64,000 nt of DNA from Bacteroidota bacterium (lineage in GTDB: Bacteria > Bacteroidota > Bacteroidia > B-17B0 > Aurantibacillaceae): positions 1-64,000 of the forward strand of contig JAAFIL010000005.1 of the NCBI GenBank assembly GCA_013297775.1, written 5' to 3'. The position numbers and the translations under genes were made by a program. The notes beneath the pieces were generated by a model. The model saw nothing but the letters and a program-made list of their open reading frames with translations. It was not told the origin of the DNA and did no database searches. This document shows, piece after piece, positions 36,895 to 46,681 of the stretch; position 1 is the first letter of the stretch; every line of letters begins with the position of its first letter.

Positions 36895-37797
36895 ATGAAT
36901 AACGAAATTAGAGAACTTTATTTGGTATTAATTACCGTACCTATTTACGCCATCGTAATTGGTGCTGAATTGATTTACAGTTATTTTGGCAATAAAAAAT
37001 TATATACCACCAAAGGCGTTTTAGCTAATGTTTACCTCACGCTTTTAAACATGGGGCTAGATGTACTAATCCGTGGTTTATGTTTAGTGGTACTTCAGTA
37101 TTTCTATCAATTTCGACTTATCGAAAATTGGCCGAATGTTTTTTTATATTGGACGGTACTGGTTTTAACTGAAGATTTTATGTATTATTGGCTTCACCGC
37201 GTTGACCACTATTGCCGTTTCTTTTGGGCAGTTCACGTAACCCACCACAGCAGCGAAGAGTTTAATTTAACCGTTGGTTTTCGTTCATCGGTGTTTCAAC
37301 CGCTTTACCGTTTTATGTATTTTGTTCCGCTTTGCTTTTTAGGTTTCTCGGGCATAGACATTATGTTTGTTTACAGTGCTACACAAATAGTTGGTATTTT
37401 GGTTCACACACAAACCGTTCGTAAACTAGGTTTTTTAGAATATATTTTAGTAACGCCCTCGCACCACCGCGTGCACCATGGCAGCAATGTGCGTTACTTA
37501 GATAAAAACATGGGAATGCTTTTAATTTTTTGGGATAAATTATTTGGTACTTTTCAAAAAGAAGAAGACGAAGACCCCGTGCGCTACGGCTTAACCACAA
37601 ATATTGAAACGTATCATCCTATTAAAATGGTATTTCACGAATGGAAACAAATAGCGAAAGATGTTTTTCGGAAAGGACGTGGTTTCCGTGATAAATGGAT
37701 GTATGTATTTGGTCCGCCAGGCTGGAGCCACGATGGCTCAACTAAAACCAGTTCGCAACTGAGAAAAGAATTAGATACGCGGTTAAAAAATAAATAA
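36895..37797 (+). CDS. Sterol desaturase / fatty-acid hydroxylase family membrane enzyme
   Basis: The 300-residue protein has about four membrane segments and the three histidine clusters of the di-iron hydroxylase family: HRVDH near residue 101, HVTHH near 115 and HHRVHH near 194. These ligands bind two irons that activate oxygen for hydroxylation or desaturation of a lipid. The substrate is unknown; bacterial members act on carotenoids, hopanoids or fatty acids. The C terminus is charged and cytoplasmic. Its stop codon overlaps the start of the helicase gene by one base (TAATG), so the two are translationally linked, an unexpected pairing. Confidence 0.9.
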   Translation: MNNEIRELYLVLITVPIYAIVIGAELIYSYFGNKKLYTTKGVLANVYLTLLNMGLDVLIRGLCLVVLQYFYQFRLIENWPNVFLYWTVLVLTEDFMYYWLHRVDHYCRFFWAVHVTHHSSEEFNLTVGFRSSVFQPLYRFMYFVPLCFLGFSGIDIMFVYSATQIVGILVHTQTVRKLGFLEYILVTPSHHRVHHGSNVRYLDKNMGMLLIFWDKLFGTFQKEEDEDPVRYGLTTNIETYHPIKMVFHEWKQIAKDVFRKGRGFRDKWMYVFGPPGWSHDGSTKTSSQLRKELDTRLKNK

Positions 37798-39731
37798 TGA
37801 ACCCATCCCACACAAGCCGCTTAGAACACTTAAAAGAATTACTGAGCATTGAACGCGAAGAAGACTATAAACAATACCGCGAATTGTTCTTAAAAGCAGG
37901 CATAGAGCAACGTCGTAAAAATGGTTTAACGTGGTATCCTATTAAAATCAACAGCGAAGAATTGAGTTATGCCGATCTCTTGCAAATTGAAGTAGAACGC
38001 ACTACCCACCAAGATACAGCACATCAATTTAGTTCCGGAAAAAACATTGCCCTTTTCTCTAATCAATCTACTGGCGAAACTTTAGAAATAAACGGCACCA
38101 TTAAATCGGCTCAAAAAAATAAACTAAAAATTTTAATACATGCCGATACCTTGCCCGATTGGTGTTACGATGGTAAACTCGGCATCAATGTGCAATTTGA
38201 TGATAATAGCTACACCGAAATGCAAAAAGCATTAAACGAAGTTATTAAAGCAAAAGGTAATAGAGTGGCCGAACTGCGAACTATTTTAGAAGGGATGGAA
38301 CCCTTTACCTTTGATAAGCCTGATGAAACACGAGTGGTTTCTTATTTGAACCTTTCGCAAAACAGAGCCATCCGAAAAGCCCTATCGGCAAAGGATATAG
38401 CGGTTATACATGGGCCACCAGGAACTGGGAAAACCACAACGCTCGTCAACGCCATTCGTATTTCTTTGCAATCCGAACGGCAAGTATTAGTGTGCGCACC
38501 CACCAACACTGCCGTTGATTTGTTAACCGATCGCTTAAAAAATTTAGGGATAAGCGTACTACGTTTAGGACACCCCGCCCGTATTTCAGAATCATTAATG
38601 AGTAGTTCGTTAGACGGACAAATTCAACGCCATCAAAATTACCACGAGATAAAAAACTTACGGCAACACGCCGAAGAATATTTTAAACTGGCGGGCAAAT
38701 ATAAACGAGTATTTGGGAAAGAAGATGCCCAACAACGTGCTGCGTATTACACCGAAGCCCGCTCGTGCTTGAAAGAAGCCCGAATGGTAGAGGATTATAT
38801 TGTTGAAGATTTATTTAACTCGGCGCAAGTTATTTGTTGTACACCTGTTAACGCCTCCAGTAAACACTTAGCGAAAAAAAGTTTTCATACCTTATTTTTT
38901 GATGAGGCGTCGCAAGCCTTAGAACCTATGGTGTGGATTCCTTTATTAAAATGTTACCGTTTAATTTTATGTGGCGACCATTGTCAACTACCGCCTGTTG
39001 TAAAAAGTTTAACAGCACAAAAAGAAGGTTTAAGTAAAACTCTCCTCGACCGTTGTATAGAAATGGAAGATGCCGTTAGTTTATTAACGCGGCAATACCG
39101 CATGAACACGCCAATTATGGCATTTAGTAACCGTTACTTTTATAACAACGCATTAGAAGCCGACGCATCTGTAAAAGACAATACACTTACCGAAGAAAAA
39201 GAAGCAGGGTTTTACAATGCGCCTGTAGAGTTTATTGATACGGCAGGCTGTGGCTACGACGAGGCACAAAATCCAGAAACGCTAAGTAGCTATAATACTG
39301 CGGAGGGGCATATTCTTTACACCCATTTACAAGCCTTACTAAATTGGTTCACCGCATTAAATTATACAACTGCACTAGACATTGGTATTATATCGCCTTA
39401 CAAAGAACAAGTTTCGTGGCTTATCGAAAACCAAAACGCGTATGATTTACCCAACGAAAAAATAAATACCCTACGCACTAAAACCATTGATGGCTTTCAG
39501 GGCGAAGAGTGCGATGTAATTTACATTTCGTTGGTGAGAAATAATAGCAATATGGAAATTGGATTTTTAAGTGATATCCGCCGCATGAACGTTGCCATAA
39601 CCCGTGCACGTCGTAAATTAGTGGTTATTGGCGATAGTGCTACCATTGGCAATCACCCTTTTTATAAAGCATTTATTGACTACTGCGAAGAAAATGGATT
39701 TTATAGAAGTGCTTGGGAGTTTCAGTATTAG
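37797..39731 (+). CDS. SF1 DNA/RNA helicase, IGHMBP2/Smubp-2-like
   Basis: The 644-residue protein contains a full set of Upf1-like superfamily 1 helicase motifs: Walker A GPPGTGKTTT (Lys212), motif II FDEASQALEP, motif III LILCGDHCQLPPV, motif IV LLTRQYRMN, motif V TIDGFQGEECDVIYISLVRNN and motif VI VAITRARRKLVVIG. The N-terminal ~190 residues form the accessory beta-barrel and stalk. Bacterial members are 5'-to-3' helicases of poorly known role, probably in RNA or DNA processing. Length is typical. It is the last gene of the run beginning with DUF2490; an isolated foldback end lies 24 bp after its stop codon. Confidence 0.93.
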   Translation: MNPSHTSRLEHLKELLSIEREEDYKQYRELFLKAGIEQRRKNGLTWYPIKINSEELSYADLLQIEVERTTHQDTAHQFSSGKNIALFSNQSTGETLEINGTIKSAQKNKLKILIHADTLPDWCYDGKLGINVQFDDNSYTEMQKALNEVIKAKGNRVAELRTILEGMEPFTFDKPDETRVVSYLNLSQNRAIRKALSAKDIAVIHGPPGTGKTTTLVNAIRISLQSERQVLVCAPTNTAVDLLTDRLKNLGISVLRLGHPARISESLMSSSLDGQIQRHQNYHEIKNLRQHAEEYFKLAGKYKRVFGKEDAQQRAAYYTEARSCLKEARMVEDYIVEDLFNSAQVICCTPVNASSKHLAKKSFHTLFFDEASQALEPMVWIPLLKCYRLILCGDHCQLPPVVKSLTAQKEGLSKTLLDRCIEMEDAVSLLTRQYRMNTPIMAFSNRYFYNNALEADASVKDNTLTEEKEAGFYNAPVEFIDTAGCGYDEAQNPETLSSYNTAEGHILYTHLQALLNWFTALNYTTALDIGIISPYKEQVSWLIENQNAYDLPNEKINTLRTKTIDGFQGEECDVIYISLVRNNSNMEIGFLSDIRRMNVAITRARRKLVVIGDSATIGNHPFYKAFIDYCEENGFYRSAWEFQY

Positions 39732-39755
39732 GAGATGTAATTGAAAATAGATCTT

Positions 39756-39782
39756 ATACCAACATCATTTCTAAAAGATACG
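39756..39782 (+). repeat. Solo end of the foldback element, just upstream of a kinase gene
   Basis: ATACCAACATCATTTCTAAA then AGATACG matches the left end of the 321/322-bp elements over 27 bases, with no element body. It ends 4 bp before the ATG of the histidine kinase gene, occupying the place of its ribosome-binding site and leader. Confidence 0.75.
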
Positions 39783-39786
39783 AGCC

Positions 39787-41592
39787 ATGAAACATAAATT
39801 AGTAATCCTCGCATTGTTTTGTTACTTATCTAATGGTGCTCAAACCCTATATGCCGATAGCCTCCGTAATTTATACACTACTGCTCCAAAAGACAGTTCA
39901 AAAAGTATATACTTAAATCTATTATCGGTTTATTTTCTAAATAATAATCTCGACTCGGCTAAACGCTATGCGGCATTATTGTACGAAGATGCCATAAAAC
40001 GAAAAAATAAAAAAACAAGAGCCTTAGCCCGTGTTTACAGCTATTACGGCGATATTGCTGCTAAAGAAGAAAAATATGCTGAATTAATTGAGTACCAATC
40101 AAAGGCACTTAGTTTGATGCAAGAATTAGGAGATACAGACGGGATGATAAGAACCTATATAAGATTAGGGAATGCCTATTTATTGATAAACGATTTGGAT
40201 AAAGCCAAAGTACAAGCCTTTAATGCGCTTAACTTATTAAAAAATACCCCCGAGAGTATACAGCACAATACCCTTAGTCGTGGATACAATTTAGCAGGAG
40301 AAATTCAGCTTAAACACAAGCAATTCGACTCGGCACTTTACTACTTTGAAAAGGCTAACAAACGAGCCGTGAATGAAAAACTAATTGAGTGGTTTGTAGC
40401 AAAAACGTTTGAAAATAAAGCCCGCGCGTACATTGGATTAAAACAATATGATTTAGCAAAGCAACAGTTTGAGAAGGCTTTAAACATCAATACGAAAATT
40501 AGTAATTACGCGGCTATATCTACTTGCAGAGAAGGACTCGCCAACTTACTACAAAACGCTAATAAAATAGATAGTGCTTTGCTAAACCTACAAACCGCTG
40601 AACGCATGGCTAAACAAATGAATACTATTCCTGCTCTTTTAACTACTTATGAAAGCTATATTGAACTGTTTCACCAACAAAAAAAATACCAAGAGGAAAG
40701 CATTTATTTGCGTAAAAAACTAAAACTTAACGATAGTATAGCTGCTCGACGATATGGTACTGAATTAGCAAGAGCAAAAATTAAATTTGAAACGCATGAA
40801 AAAGAAAGGGAAAATACCTTACTTGCTAACCAGTCTAAAATGCAACAACTCGAATTAAAAGAAACCCGAAACAAAATGGTAGTTGTATGTATGGCCAGTT
40901 TACTGGTTTTAATCGGTTTGATAGGGGTACTGCGTTATACCCGACTAAAAAATCGAGAGCGAACCCTTCAACTGGAACAAAACGTATTGAGAAGTCAAAT
41001 GAATCCCCACTTTATTTTTAATGCGTTGATTGCCATTCAGAGTTTTATCTACAAAAACGAGAGCACTATGGCTGGTAAATACTTATCTAATTTTGCAAAA
41101 CTCATGCGTTCGATTTTAGAAGACTCTAAAGAAGAATTTATCTCCCTTTCTACCGAAATTAATACATTAACCTATTATTTAGAGTTACAGCGTTTACGTT
41201 TCGACAATCAATTCGAGTTTCAAATAGAAGTAGATCCTACTTTAGAGACCGATTTAATTTTTCTGCCGCCTATGTTAACCCAACCTTTTATTGAAAATAG
41301 TATTGAACACGGTTTTCTTGGCTTAGAGCGTAAGGGATTTATTTCTTTGAAAATCTCTGCTAAAAATGATTGCTTAGAAATACATTTGAATGATAATGGA
41401 GTCGGGCTTTCTAACCAAGAAAAACAAGAAACCCATACATCTATGGCTACACGCATTACCAAAGAACGCCTGGCACTTTTGCAACGTAAATATAAAGGTA
41501 GCTATCGTTTAGAAATTACGGAAATAAAAACGAGTGCACGGCAAGTGCAAGGTGTAGCCGTTACGTTCAATATTCCCTTTGTAACGAAATAG
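39787..41592 (+). CDS. LytS-type sensor histidine kinase with TPR sensor region
   Basis: The 601-residue protein has a signal peptide (ending SNGAQ), a periplasmic region of tetratricopeptide repeats to about residue 330 (for example YNLAGEIQLKHKQFDSALYYFEKA), a short coiled coil, one membrane segment near residues 360-378 (VVVCMASLLVLIGLIGVL), and a His_kinase domain. The phosphoacceptor is His408 in LRSQMNPHFIFNAL, followed by a GHKL-type ATPase with PPMLTQPFIENSIEHG and LHLNDNGVGLS-like. It belongs to the LytS/YehU class. The LytTR regulator starts 47 bp downstream, so they form a two-component system. The signal sensed is unknown. A foldback end occupies the translation-initiation region. 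Confidence 0.93.
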   Translation: MKHKLVILALFCYLSNGAQTLYADSLRNLYTTAPKDSSKSIYLNLLSVYFLNNNLDSAKRYAALLYEDAIKRKNKKTRALARVYSYYGDIAAKEEKYAELIEYQSKALSLMQELGDTDGMIRTYIRLGNAYLLINDLDKAKVQAFNALNLLKNTPESIQHNTLSRGYNLAGEIQLKHKQFDSALYYFEKANKRAVNEKLIEWFVAKTFENKARAYIGLKQYDLAKQQFEKALNINTKISNYAAISTCREGLANLLQNANKIDSALLNLQTAERMAKQMNTIPALLTTYESYIELFHQQKKYQEESIYLRKKLKLNDSIAARRYGTELARAKIKFETHEKERENTLLANQSKMQQLELKETRNKMVVVCMASLLVLIGLIGVLRYTRLKNRERTLQLEQNVLRSQMNPHFIFNALIAIQSFIYKNESTMAGKYLSNFAKLMRSILEDSKEEFISLSTEINTLTYYLELQRLRFDNQFEFQIEVDPTLETDLIFLPPMLTQPFIENSIEHGFLGLERKGFISLKISAKNDCLEIHLNDNGVGLSNQEKQETHTSMATRITKERLALLQRKYKGSYRLEITEIKTSARQVQGVAVTFNIPFVTK

Positions 41593-41639
41593 TATATTTA
41601 GATACTTAATATTAATTTTGACTTTAAGACAAACTAACG

Positions 41640-42392
41640 ATGAAAGCACTTATTATTGATGATGAAAAACGATCGTGTGAAACCATTGAAGCCATGCTTA
41701 AAGTGTATTGTCCGCAATTAACTCGTATTTTAAGTGCAAATGATATTGCCGATGGTTTAAAAGGAATTGAACAAGAAAAACCTACTGTTGTTTTTTTAGA
41801 TATCAATTTAAAAAGTGGCAGCGGCTTCGATTTGTTGGAACAACTAAGTTACCGAACGTTTAAACTCATTTTTATTACGGCATATAATGAACATGCCATT
41901 CGTGCATTTAAGTACAGTGCTATTGATTATTTACTTAAACCTGTTGACCCACAAGAACTCACCGATGCCGTTAATAGAGCCCTTCAAAATTTAAAGAACG
42001 ACCAACTTGAATTGAGACTCGAAAATTTAAAGGCATACCAAACCGATTTGAACAATGCTAAAAAAATCGTTCTTAAAACTGCCGATAACTTATTTATCGT
42101 TCAATTGAGTAGTATTATCTATCTTATGGCTGATGGAGCTTACACTACCTTCTACCTTAACAACGGAAATAAAATTTTAGTCTCTACACACCTTAAAGAA
42201 TACGACGATTTATTTACAGGGCTTCATTTTTTTCGTCCACATCAATCGTACCTTATCAACACACAACACCTTATACGTTTCGATAAAAAAGAAGGGGGGC
42301 ACTTAATTATGAGTAATAACAGTACCATCCCAGTATCTTCTCGCAAAAAGGAAGCCATCTACGCTTTATTTAATCAACTCAACGAATTTTAA
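41640..42392 (+). CDS. LytTR family response regulator
   Basis: The 250-residue protein has an N-terminal receiver domain with the acidic pocket IIDDEK, phosphoacceptor Asp54 (VVFLDINLKSG), the Thr of FITAY at about residue 80 and Lys100 (YLLKPVD). A C-terminal LytTR DNA-binding domain from about residue 145 has YLMADGAYTTFYL, FRPHQSYLINTQHL and IPVSSRKKEAIYALF. It is the cognate partner of the kinase immediately upstream. LytTR regulators bind direct repeats upstream of target genes; the tail-fibre-like gene 218 bp downstream is a possible target by position only. Length is normal. Confidence 0.95.
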   Translation: MKALIIDDEKRSCETIEAMLKVYCPQLTRILSANDIADGLKGIEQEKPTVVFLDINLKSGSGFDLLEQLSYRTFKLIFITAYNEHAIRAFKYSAIDYLLKPVDPQELTDAVNRALQNLKNDQLELRLENLKAYQTDLNNAKKIVLKTADNLFIVQLSSIIYLMADGAYTTFYLNNGNKILVSTHLKEYDDLFTGLHFFRPHQSYLINTQHLIRFDKKEGGHLIMSNNSTIPVSSRKKEAIYALFNQLNEF

Positions 42393-42610
42393 TTAGATAC
42401 CCACAAATTTAAACTCAATTCCAACGCATACCAATCCTTGTTTTGATTCATTGCCTTCTTATTCTAATTTAGGATGGGATAAGTTCATTTCAATTTAGAA
42501 TAATTTATCTAACGGAGTTGCTGAAAATCCTTTAAAGAGTAAGCTTTATAAGATTAGGTAATGGTAACGTATTTACAAACTACTATTTCTAATTTCAAAA
42601 AAAACCAATC

Positions 42611-45214
42611 ATGAAAAAACAAATGTTATCTTTTTTAGGTCTGGTATCGAGCCTCAACCTATTACATGGCCAAGCCTTTTTTGGAGCTGGGTCCTCTACC
42701 GCTTGGCTAGTTGGGGGAAATACTGGCATAACAACACGCAACGTTATTGGCCCTACTTGGTCGAATACATTGGCAGTTAGACCTCAAATGTGGTTTACTA
42801 CTGGGGCAACCACTACTGGTATTTACCGCATGATGATTAACGACGGCGCAACGGCCATTACGGATGGTTACATTGCTATGGGTAACGACTTACCGGCAAC
42901 CTTTGTGCCTCAAGCACGGTTACACTTACATCAAAGCAGCGGTGTTGTTAATCAAAAATTTTCAACTCCTACAACGGGTTCTGGCGCAAGTTCGGGTTTT
43001 GATATAGGTATGACCAACGGTGGTCTTGCATTTTTTAGAAATTGGACATCTTCACAACCTATACAATTTGCCAATCACGATGTGGGAACTTCGGTGAGTG
43101 AAAAGATGCGTATTACTTCTAATTTAGCTCCCAATCAAAATGGTTATATGGGTTTAAATCAACCCAATCCGTTTGCGCATATTGAATTGAGTACCCCTGC
43201 TTTTGCAGGTAACGAATGTTTTTTTGCTGGTAGAGCCAGTGATGTAACAGTTGGACGCGTGGGCTTATATAACTCAAGCCCAATCAATGGTCGAATGGTA
43301 CCAGGTTTATTTGGTATAACTGACCCTAGCGAAACTTCATCGGCATTAAGAACCGTAGCGAGTATTGATGTGGCTCAAGATTTACCGCTCAATGCTGCGC
43401 CTATTACTCAATTCTCTTCTGCAATGGGACTTCCTTTCCCCCTTCTGTTTGGAGGCGGGCCTGTTGTTAATAGAGATTTGTTTGGGTGGTCGAATGGTGG
43501 TAATATAAATATGCTCATGAGTAATTTAGGGCGTATGCGCATTATGGCATCATTAGCTCCTTTAACCAACCGTCCTAATAATCGTTTAGAGTTGACAACA
43601 AGCGCAGGCGATCCTTACGGGTTAACGGGTTCGGGGCTTAGGTTTACGAATATGACTTGCGCTAATACCATTATACCTCAATGCAACCCTGCTAATCCTG
43701 TATTTTTATCGGTAGATAGTAATGGAGACGTTATTTTAGTAGGTCCACCGCCGTCTAGCACTTCGTTCTTTGGGCTATGTCCTGCTTTACCCTCGTTACC
43801 TAGCGATGCTGGTACAAACCTCGCTGGAAATAATTTTTATTTTGATGGCAATTCGAATGGGCCAAATCGTAACAATGTATTTATTGGTTTACCCTGTAAC
43901 GCAACACCACGCGGCAAACTGCAAGTATTACAAAATTCGGGTACCGACGGCACAACGGGTATTTTTGTAGAAAATAGAGATGGGGCTTCAACAGGTGTTG
44001 CATACGGGATAGATGTGTTAGTACCTGGTGTACTTAGTGGATTGAGTTTGGGTTACACAGGTGTACGTGCAATTGTTAGTGGCGAAAAAAATGTAATTGG
44101 CGTAGAAGGTATTGCAAATGGTAATTCGTCAACAGGTTCTGATAATAAAGGTGGACGATTTGTTAGTCAAAACTCAGGAGGCAGGGATATAGGTGTTGAA
44201 GGTATCTCTTTGGGGACTTCTTCAAATATAGCTGGTCTTTTTAATTCCACTAATTTTCAAACGGCATTTTACAATACGGGTGTAGAAGCTACAAGCGTTA
44301 ATTTTAATTCTGGTGTAATTGATAATATTGGTGTTTTTGGCTATGCTAAAACCGATGGCGGGATAAGCACTAATAATGTTGGTGTGGTGGGCCTTGCTCA
44401 AGAAACAAACGGGGGATCGGCTACCGAAAGTTATGGGTTATACGGCGAAGGAAGCAGCGGTGCAGCTTACTTTGTAGGTGGAACCACCAATAGCGGGCCA
44501 GCTTTTATTACCTCCGATCAAAAAATAAAACGCAATGTAGAAACAGTTAAAAATAGTTTAGCTATTATTCAACTACTCAATCCCGTTACTTATGATTACA
44601 AGCGAGAAGAGTATCCTGAATTACATTTGAGTGAAACTAAGCAATATGGTTTTATAGCTCAAGAATTAGAAAAAGTAGTTCCTGAATTAGTGAAGCAATC
44701 GAATAAACCAGAAATTAAAAATAGTAAGGGCGAAGTGATTAGTAAATCTGTATCACTTAAAACAGTGAATTACGATGGGATGATTCCTATTCTTGCAAAA
44801 GCTATGCAAGAGCAACAAGTATTAATTGATGAGCAACAAAAAACAAATACGGCTTTACAAACTCAAATCAATGAGTTGAAAGCGTTACTAATGGCACAAT
44901 CTAACAACGAAACATTAAGAAATAAACAAACGTTGGTGTTAAGCGATGGTAATGCAGTTGTATTAGACCAAAATGTACCCAATCCATTTGCCGAACAAAC
45001 CCTCATTAGTTATGTGTTACCCGAAAACTTTGGAAAAGCCCAAATGCAATTTTTTGATAAAAACGGCAAACTTATCAAAGTAACAGAACTCACTACTAAA
45101 GGTCGCGGGCAACTAACTGTATTTGCTGATAATTTATCGGAGGGTCTATATACCTATTCATTAATTATTGATGGGGTTATTGTAGGCTCGAAACAAATGC
45201 TAAAAAATAATTAA
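42611..45214 (+). CDS. Secreted tail-fibre-like protein: S74 chaperone domain plus T9SS type A tail
   Basis: The 867-residue product has a signal peptide (ending LLHGQ) and a long Gly/Asn-rich beta region with trimeric-fibre-like repeats (VEGIANGNSS, GVFGYAKTDGG). Near residues 635-720 is a peptidase S74/endosialidase-chaperone domain with the diagnostic ITSDQKIKRNVETV and YGFIAQELEKVVPELV. A predicted coiled coil (AMQEQQVLIDEQQKTNTALQ) follows, then the type A T9SS sorting domain starting DQNVPNPFAEQTLISY and ending GVIVGSKQMLKNN. S74 domains assemble trimeric fibres and then cut themselves off at the Ser of the SD motif. It is probably displayed on the cell surface. It stands alone; the two-component pair lies just upstream. 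Confidence 0.92.
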   Translation: MKKQMLSFLGLVSSLNLLHGQAFFGAGSSTAWLVGGNTGITTRNVIGPTWSNTLAVRPQMWFTTGATTTGIYRMMINDGATAITDGYIAMGNDLPATFVPQARLHLHQSSGVVNQKFSTPTTGSGASSGFDIGMTNGGLAFFRNWTSSQPIQFANHDVGTSVSEKMRITSNLAPNQNGYMGLNQPNPFAHIELSTPAFAGNECFFAGRASDVTVGRVGLYNSSPINGRMVPGLFGITDPSETSSALRTVASIDVAQDLPLNAAPITQFSSAMGLPFPLLFGGGPVVNRDLFGWSNGGNINMLMSNLGRMRIMASLAPLTNRPNNRLELTTSAGDPYGLTGSGLRFTNMTCANTIIPQCNPANPVFLSVDSNGDVILVGPPPSSTSFFGLCPALPSLPSDAGTNLAGNNFYFDGNSNGPNRNNVFIGLPCNATPRGKLQVLQNSGTDGTTGIFVENRDGASTGVAYGIDVLVPGVLSGLSLGYTGVRAIVSGEKNVIGVEGIANGNSSTGSDNKGGRFVSQNSGGRDIGVEGISLGTSSNIAGLFNSTNFQTAFYNTGVEATSVNFNSGVIDNIGVFGYAKTDGGISTNNVGVVGLAQETNGGSATESYGLYGEGSSGAAYFVGGTTNSGPAFITSDQKIKRNVETVKNSLAIIQLLNPVTYDYKREEYPELHLSETKQYGFIAQELEKVVPELVKQSNKPEIKNSKGEVISKSVSLKTVNYDGMIPILAKAMQEQQVLIDEQQKTNTALQTQINELKALLMAQSNNETLRNKQTLVLSDGNAVVLDQNVPNPFAEQTLISYVLPENFGKAQMQFFDKNGKLIKVTELTTKGRGQLTVFADNLSEGLYTYSLIIDGVIVGSKQMLKNN

Positions 45215-45389
45215 TCGCCTATTAACCCTAAATTAAAAAGTTGCAAAAGGCAGATAACATATTCTAAAAAATAAGCATCTGCCTTCTGTAATAACTTGTA
45301 CCATTTATACTTGTAAAATAGTCCAATCTCCAGCGAAAGTGTTTAATTATACTTCTTTAGAAATACTCGACTTAGCCATTACGATGCTT

Positions 45390-45710
45390 ATACCAACATC
45401 ATTTCTAAAAGATACGTTGACCCAGTTTCTTTTTCTCTTATACTTCCTCAACAATTATACCCGTAGGCCTTGCTACGCCTATAATCCGAGATTATGCAAT
45501 AGAAATCTATTACGAACCGAAATCCCTTCAAAACAGTCACTTTTTCTTCTTCACCATAGCAGCACTATGCCTCAGTCGAAAAAGTGCCTGTTTTATTGGG
45601 CTTTCGCCTCTCACTACGATTCCTATTGCATAATCTCGGATAATTTTTTCGTCGCCTAAAAGAAAAATAATTCTGGTTCAACTTGTATCTTTTAGAACCG
45701 ATATTGGTAT
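45390..45710. repeat. Foldback element, copy 1 (321 bp)
   Basis: The terminal inverted repeats are ATACCAACATCATTTCTAAA... on the left and its partial complement ending GATATTGGTAT on the right. Inner arms pair almost perfectly (45481-45507 with 45618-45644; 45530-45546 with 45578-45594), so the whole element can form one long hairpin. The copy at 51991-52312 differs at roughly ten bases. An 80-codon frame crosses it in both copies but is explained by the symmetric sequence. No target duplication is clear. Confidence 0.85.
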
Positions 45711-45823
45711 TACATTTTCTGCCTGGTCTAATTAAAAATTTTTATGTAAATTTTTAGGACTATTTTACATTTACAATTGGTATAACACCAATAGATCTAA
45801 ACTACCCCCAAATTCCTAAAAAC

Positions 45824-45860
45824 AAAAAATCCTTGGTAATTGCTCACCAAGGATTTTTTT
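45824..45860 (-). terminator. Rho-independent terminator of the TonB operon
   Basis: AAATCCTTGGT (45827) pairs perfectly with ACCAAGGATTT (45846) around an eight-base loop; T runs on both strands make it usable in both directions. On the minus strand it lies 18 bp after the tonB stop codon. Confidence 0.88.
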
Positions 45861-45877
45861 AAGTAGTATCTATTAGT

Positions 45878-46681
45878 TTATTGAATACGAAAGTTGATAG
45901 GTAAGTTAAAATAAACGTTTACTGGACGACCGTTTTGTTTACCAGCTTTCCAAGAAGGCATTGCTTTAACTACGCGAATGGCTTCTTTATCGCAATCAGG
46001 ACAACCTGGTACGCCTTTTAAAACTTCTACATTGCTAATAGAACCCGTTCCATTTACAACAAATTTTAAGAAACATTTACCACTTAATCCCGCTTCGCGG
46101 GCCATGGTTGGATATTGTAAGTTTTTTTGAATAAACTTACCCATTTCGGCCATACCACCTGGAAACTCAGGCATTTCTTCTACTACCGTAAAAATTTCGG
46201 GGGCAGCTGGTTCTGCTGGGCCATTACCTGCCTCATCCGAGGGTGGAGCTACAATGTCTTTATCACCTTCTTGGTCTTTTGTTCCTACATTGGTATCTTT
46301 TACTTCTTCTTGCAATTTTTGAGGTTCTTCTTCTACCGCATCATCTTTAATAACTGGCGGCACAAACTTCACCATCTCTACCATTGGTGGCGGTGGCGGT
46401 GGAGGCGGTGGGGGTGGGGTTTCCTCGGCAGGCGGCGGCGGTGTAATATCCACGTTAATATTGCTATAATCTACAGGTACTTCGGCTTCTTGAGGGCGGT
46501 TATCAATAAAAAATTTAACCCCCCATAACAAAAGGCTAAATCCAAATACGCCAGCTACTACTAAGCTTACTGTTTTATTGTAATTGCGTCGAATTTGAAA
46601 AGCACCATACTCTTGATTACGACCTTCAAAAACGATGTCGTTTCGGTTATCGTATGTTGCATTGTTCCAACTTATCATCAT
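45878..46681 (-). CDS. tonB: Energy transducer TonB
   Basis: The 267-residue protein has a cytoplasmic N terminus with the Bacteroidota-typical EGRNQEYGAFQIRRNY, one membrane anchor near residues 35-55, a proline-rich periplasmic spacer (long PPPP run flanked by Glu), and a C-terminal TonB domain from about residue 175 with FPGGMAEMGKFIQKNLQYP, GLSGKCFLKFVV and PINFRIQ at the end. TonB passes proton-motive energy from ExbB/ExbD to outer-membrane receptors. Its start overlaps the stop of the upstream exbD by 4 bp, and a strong terminator follows, closing a four-gene operon. Confidence 0.95.
   Translation of the reverse strand: MMISWNNATYDNRNDIVFEGRNQEYGAFQIRRNYNKTVSLVVAGVFGFSLLLWGVKFFIDNRPQEAEVPVDYSNINVDITPPPPAEETPPPPPPPPPPPMVEMVKFVPPVIKDDAVEEEPQKLQEEVKDTNVGTKDQEGDKDIVAPPSDEAGNGPAEPAAPEIFTVVEEMPEFPGGMAEMGKFIQKNLQYPTMAREAGLSGKCFLKFVVNGTGSISNVEVLKGVPGCPDCDKEAIRVVKAMPSWKAGKQNGRPVNVYFNLPINFRIQ

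Noticed and set aside
45402-45659. 80-codon frame inside the foldback element, present in both copies
   Set aside because: Its conservation is explained by near-identity of the elements, and its sequence follows the hairpin arms; no ribosome-binding site or known domain.
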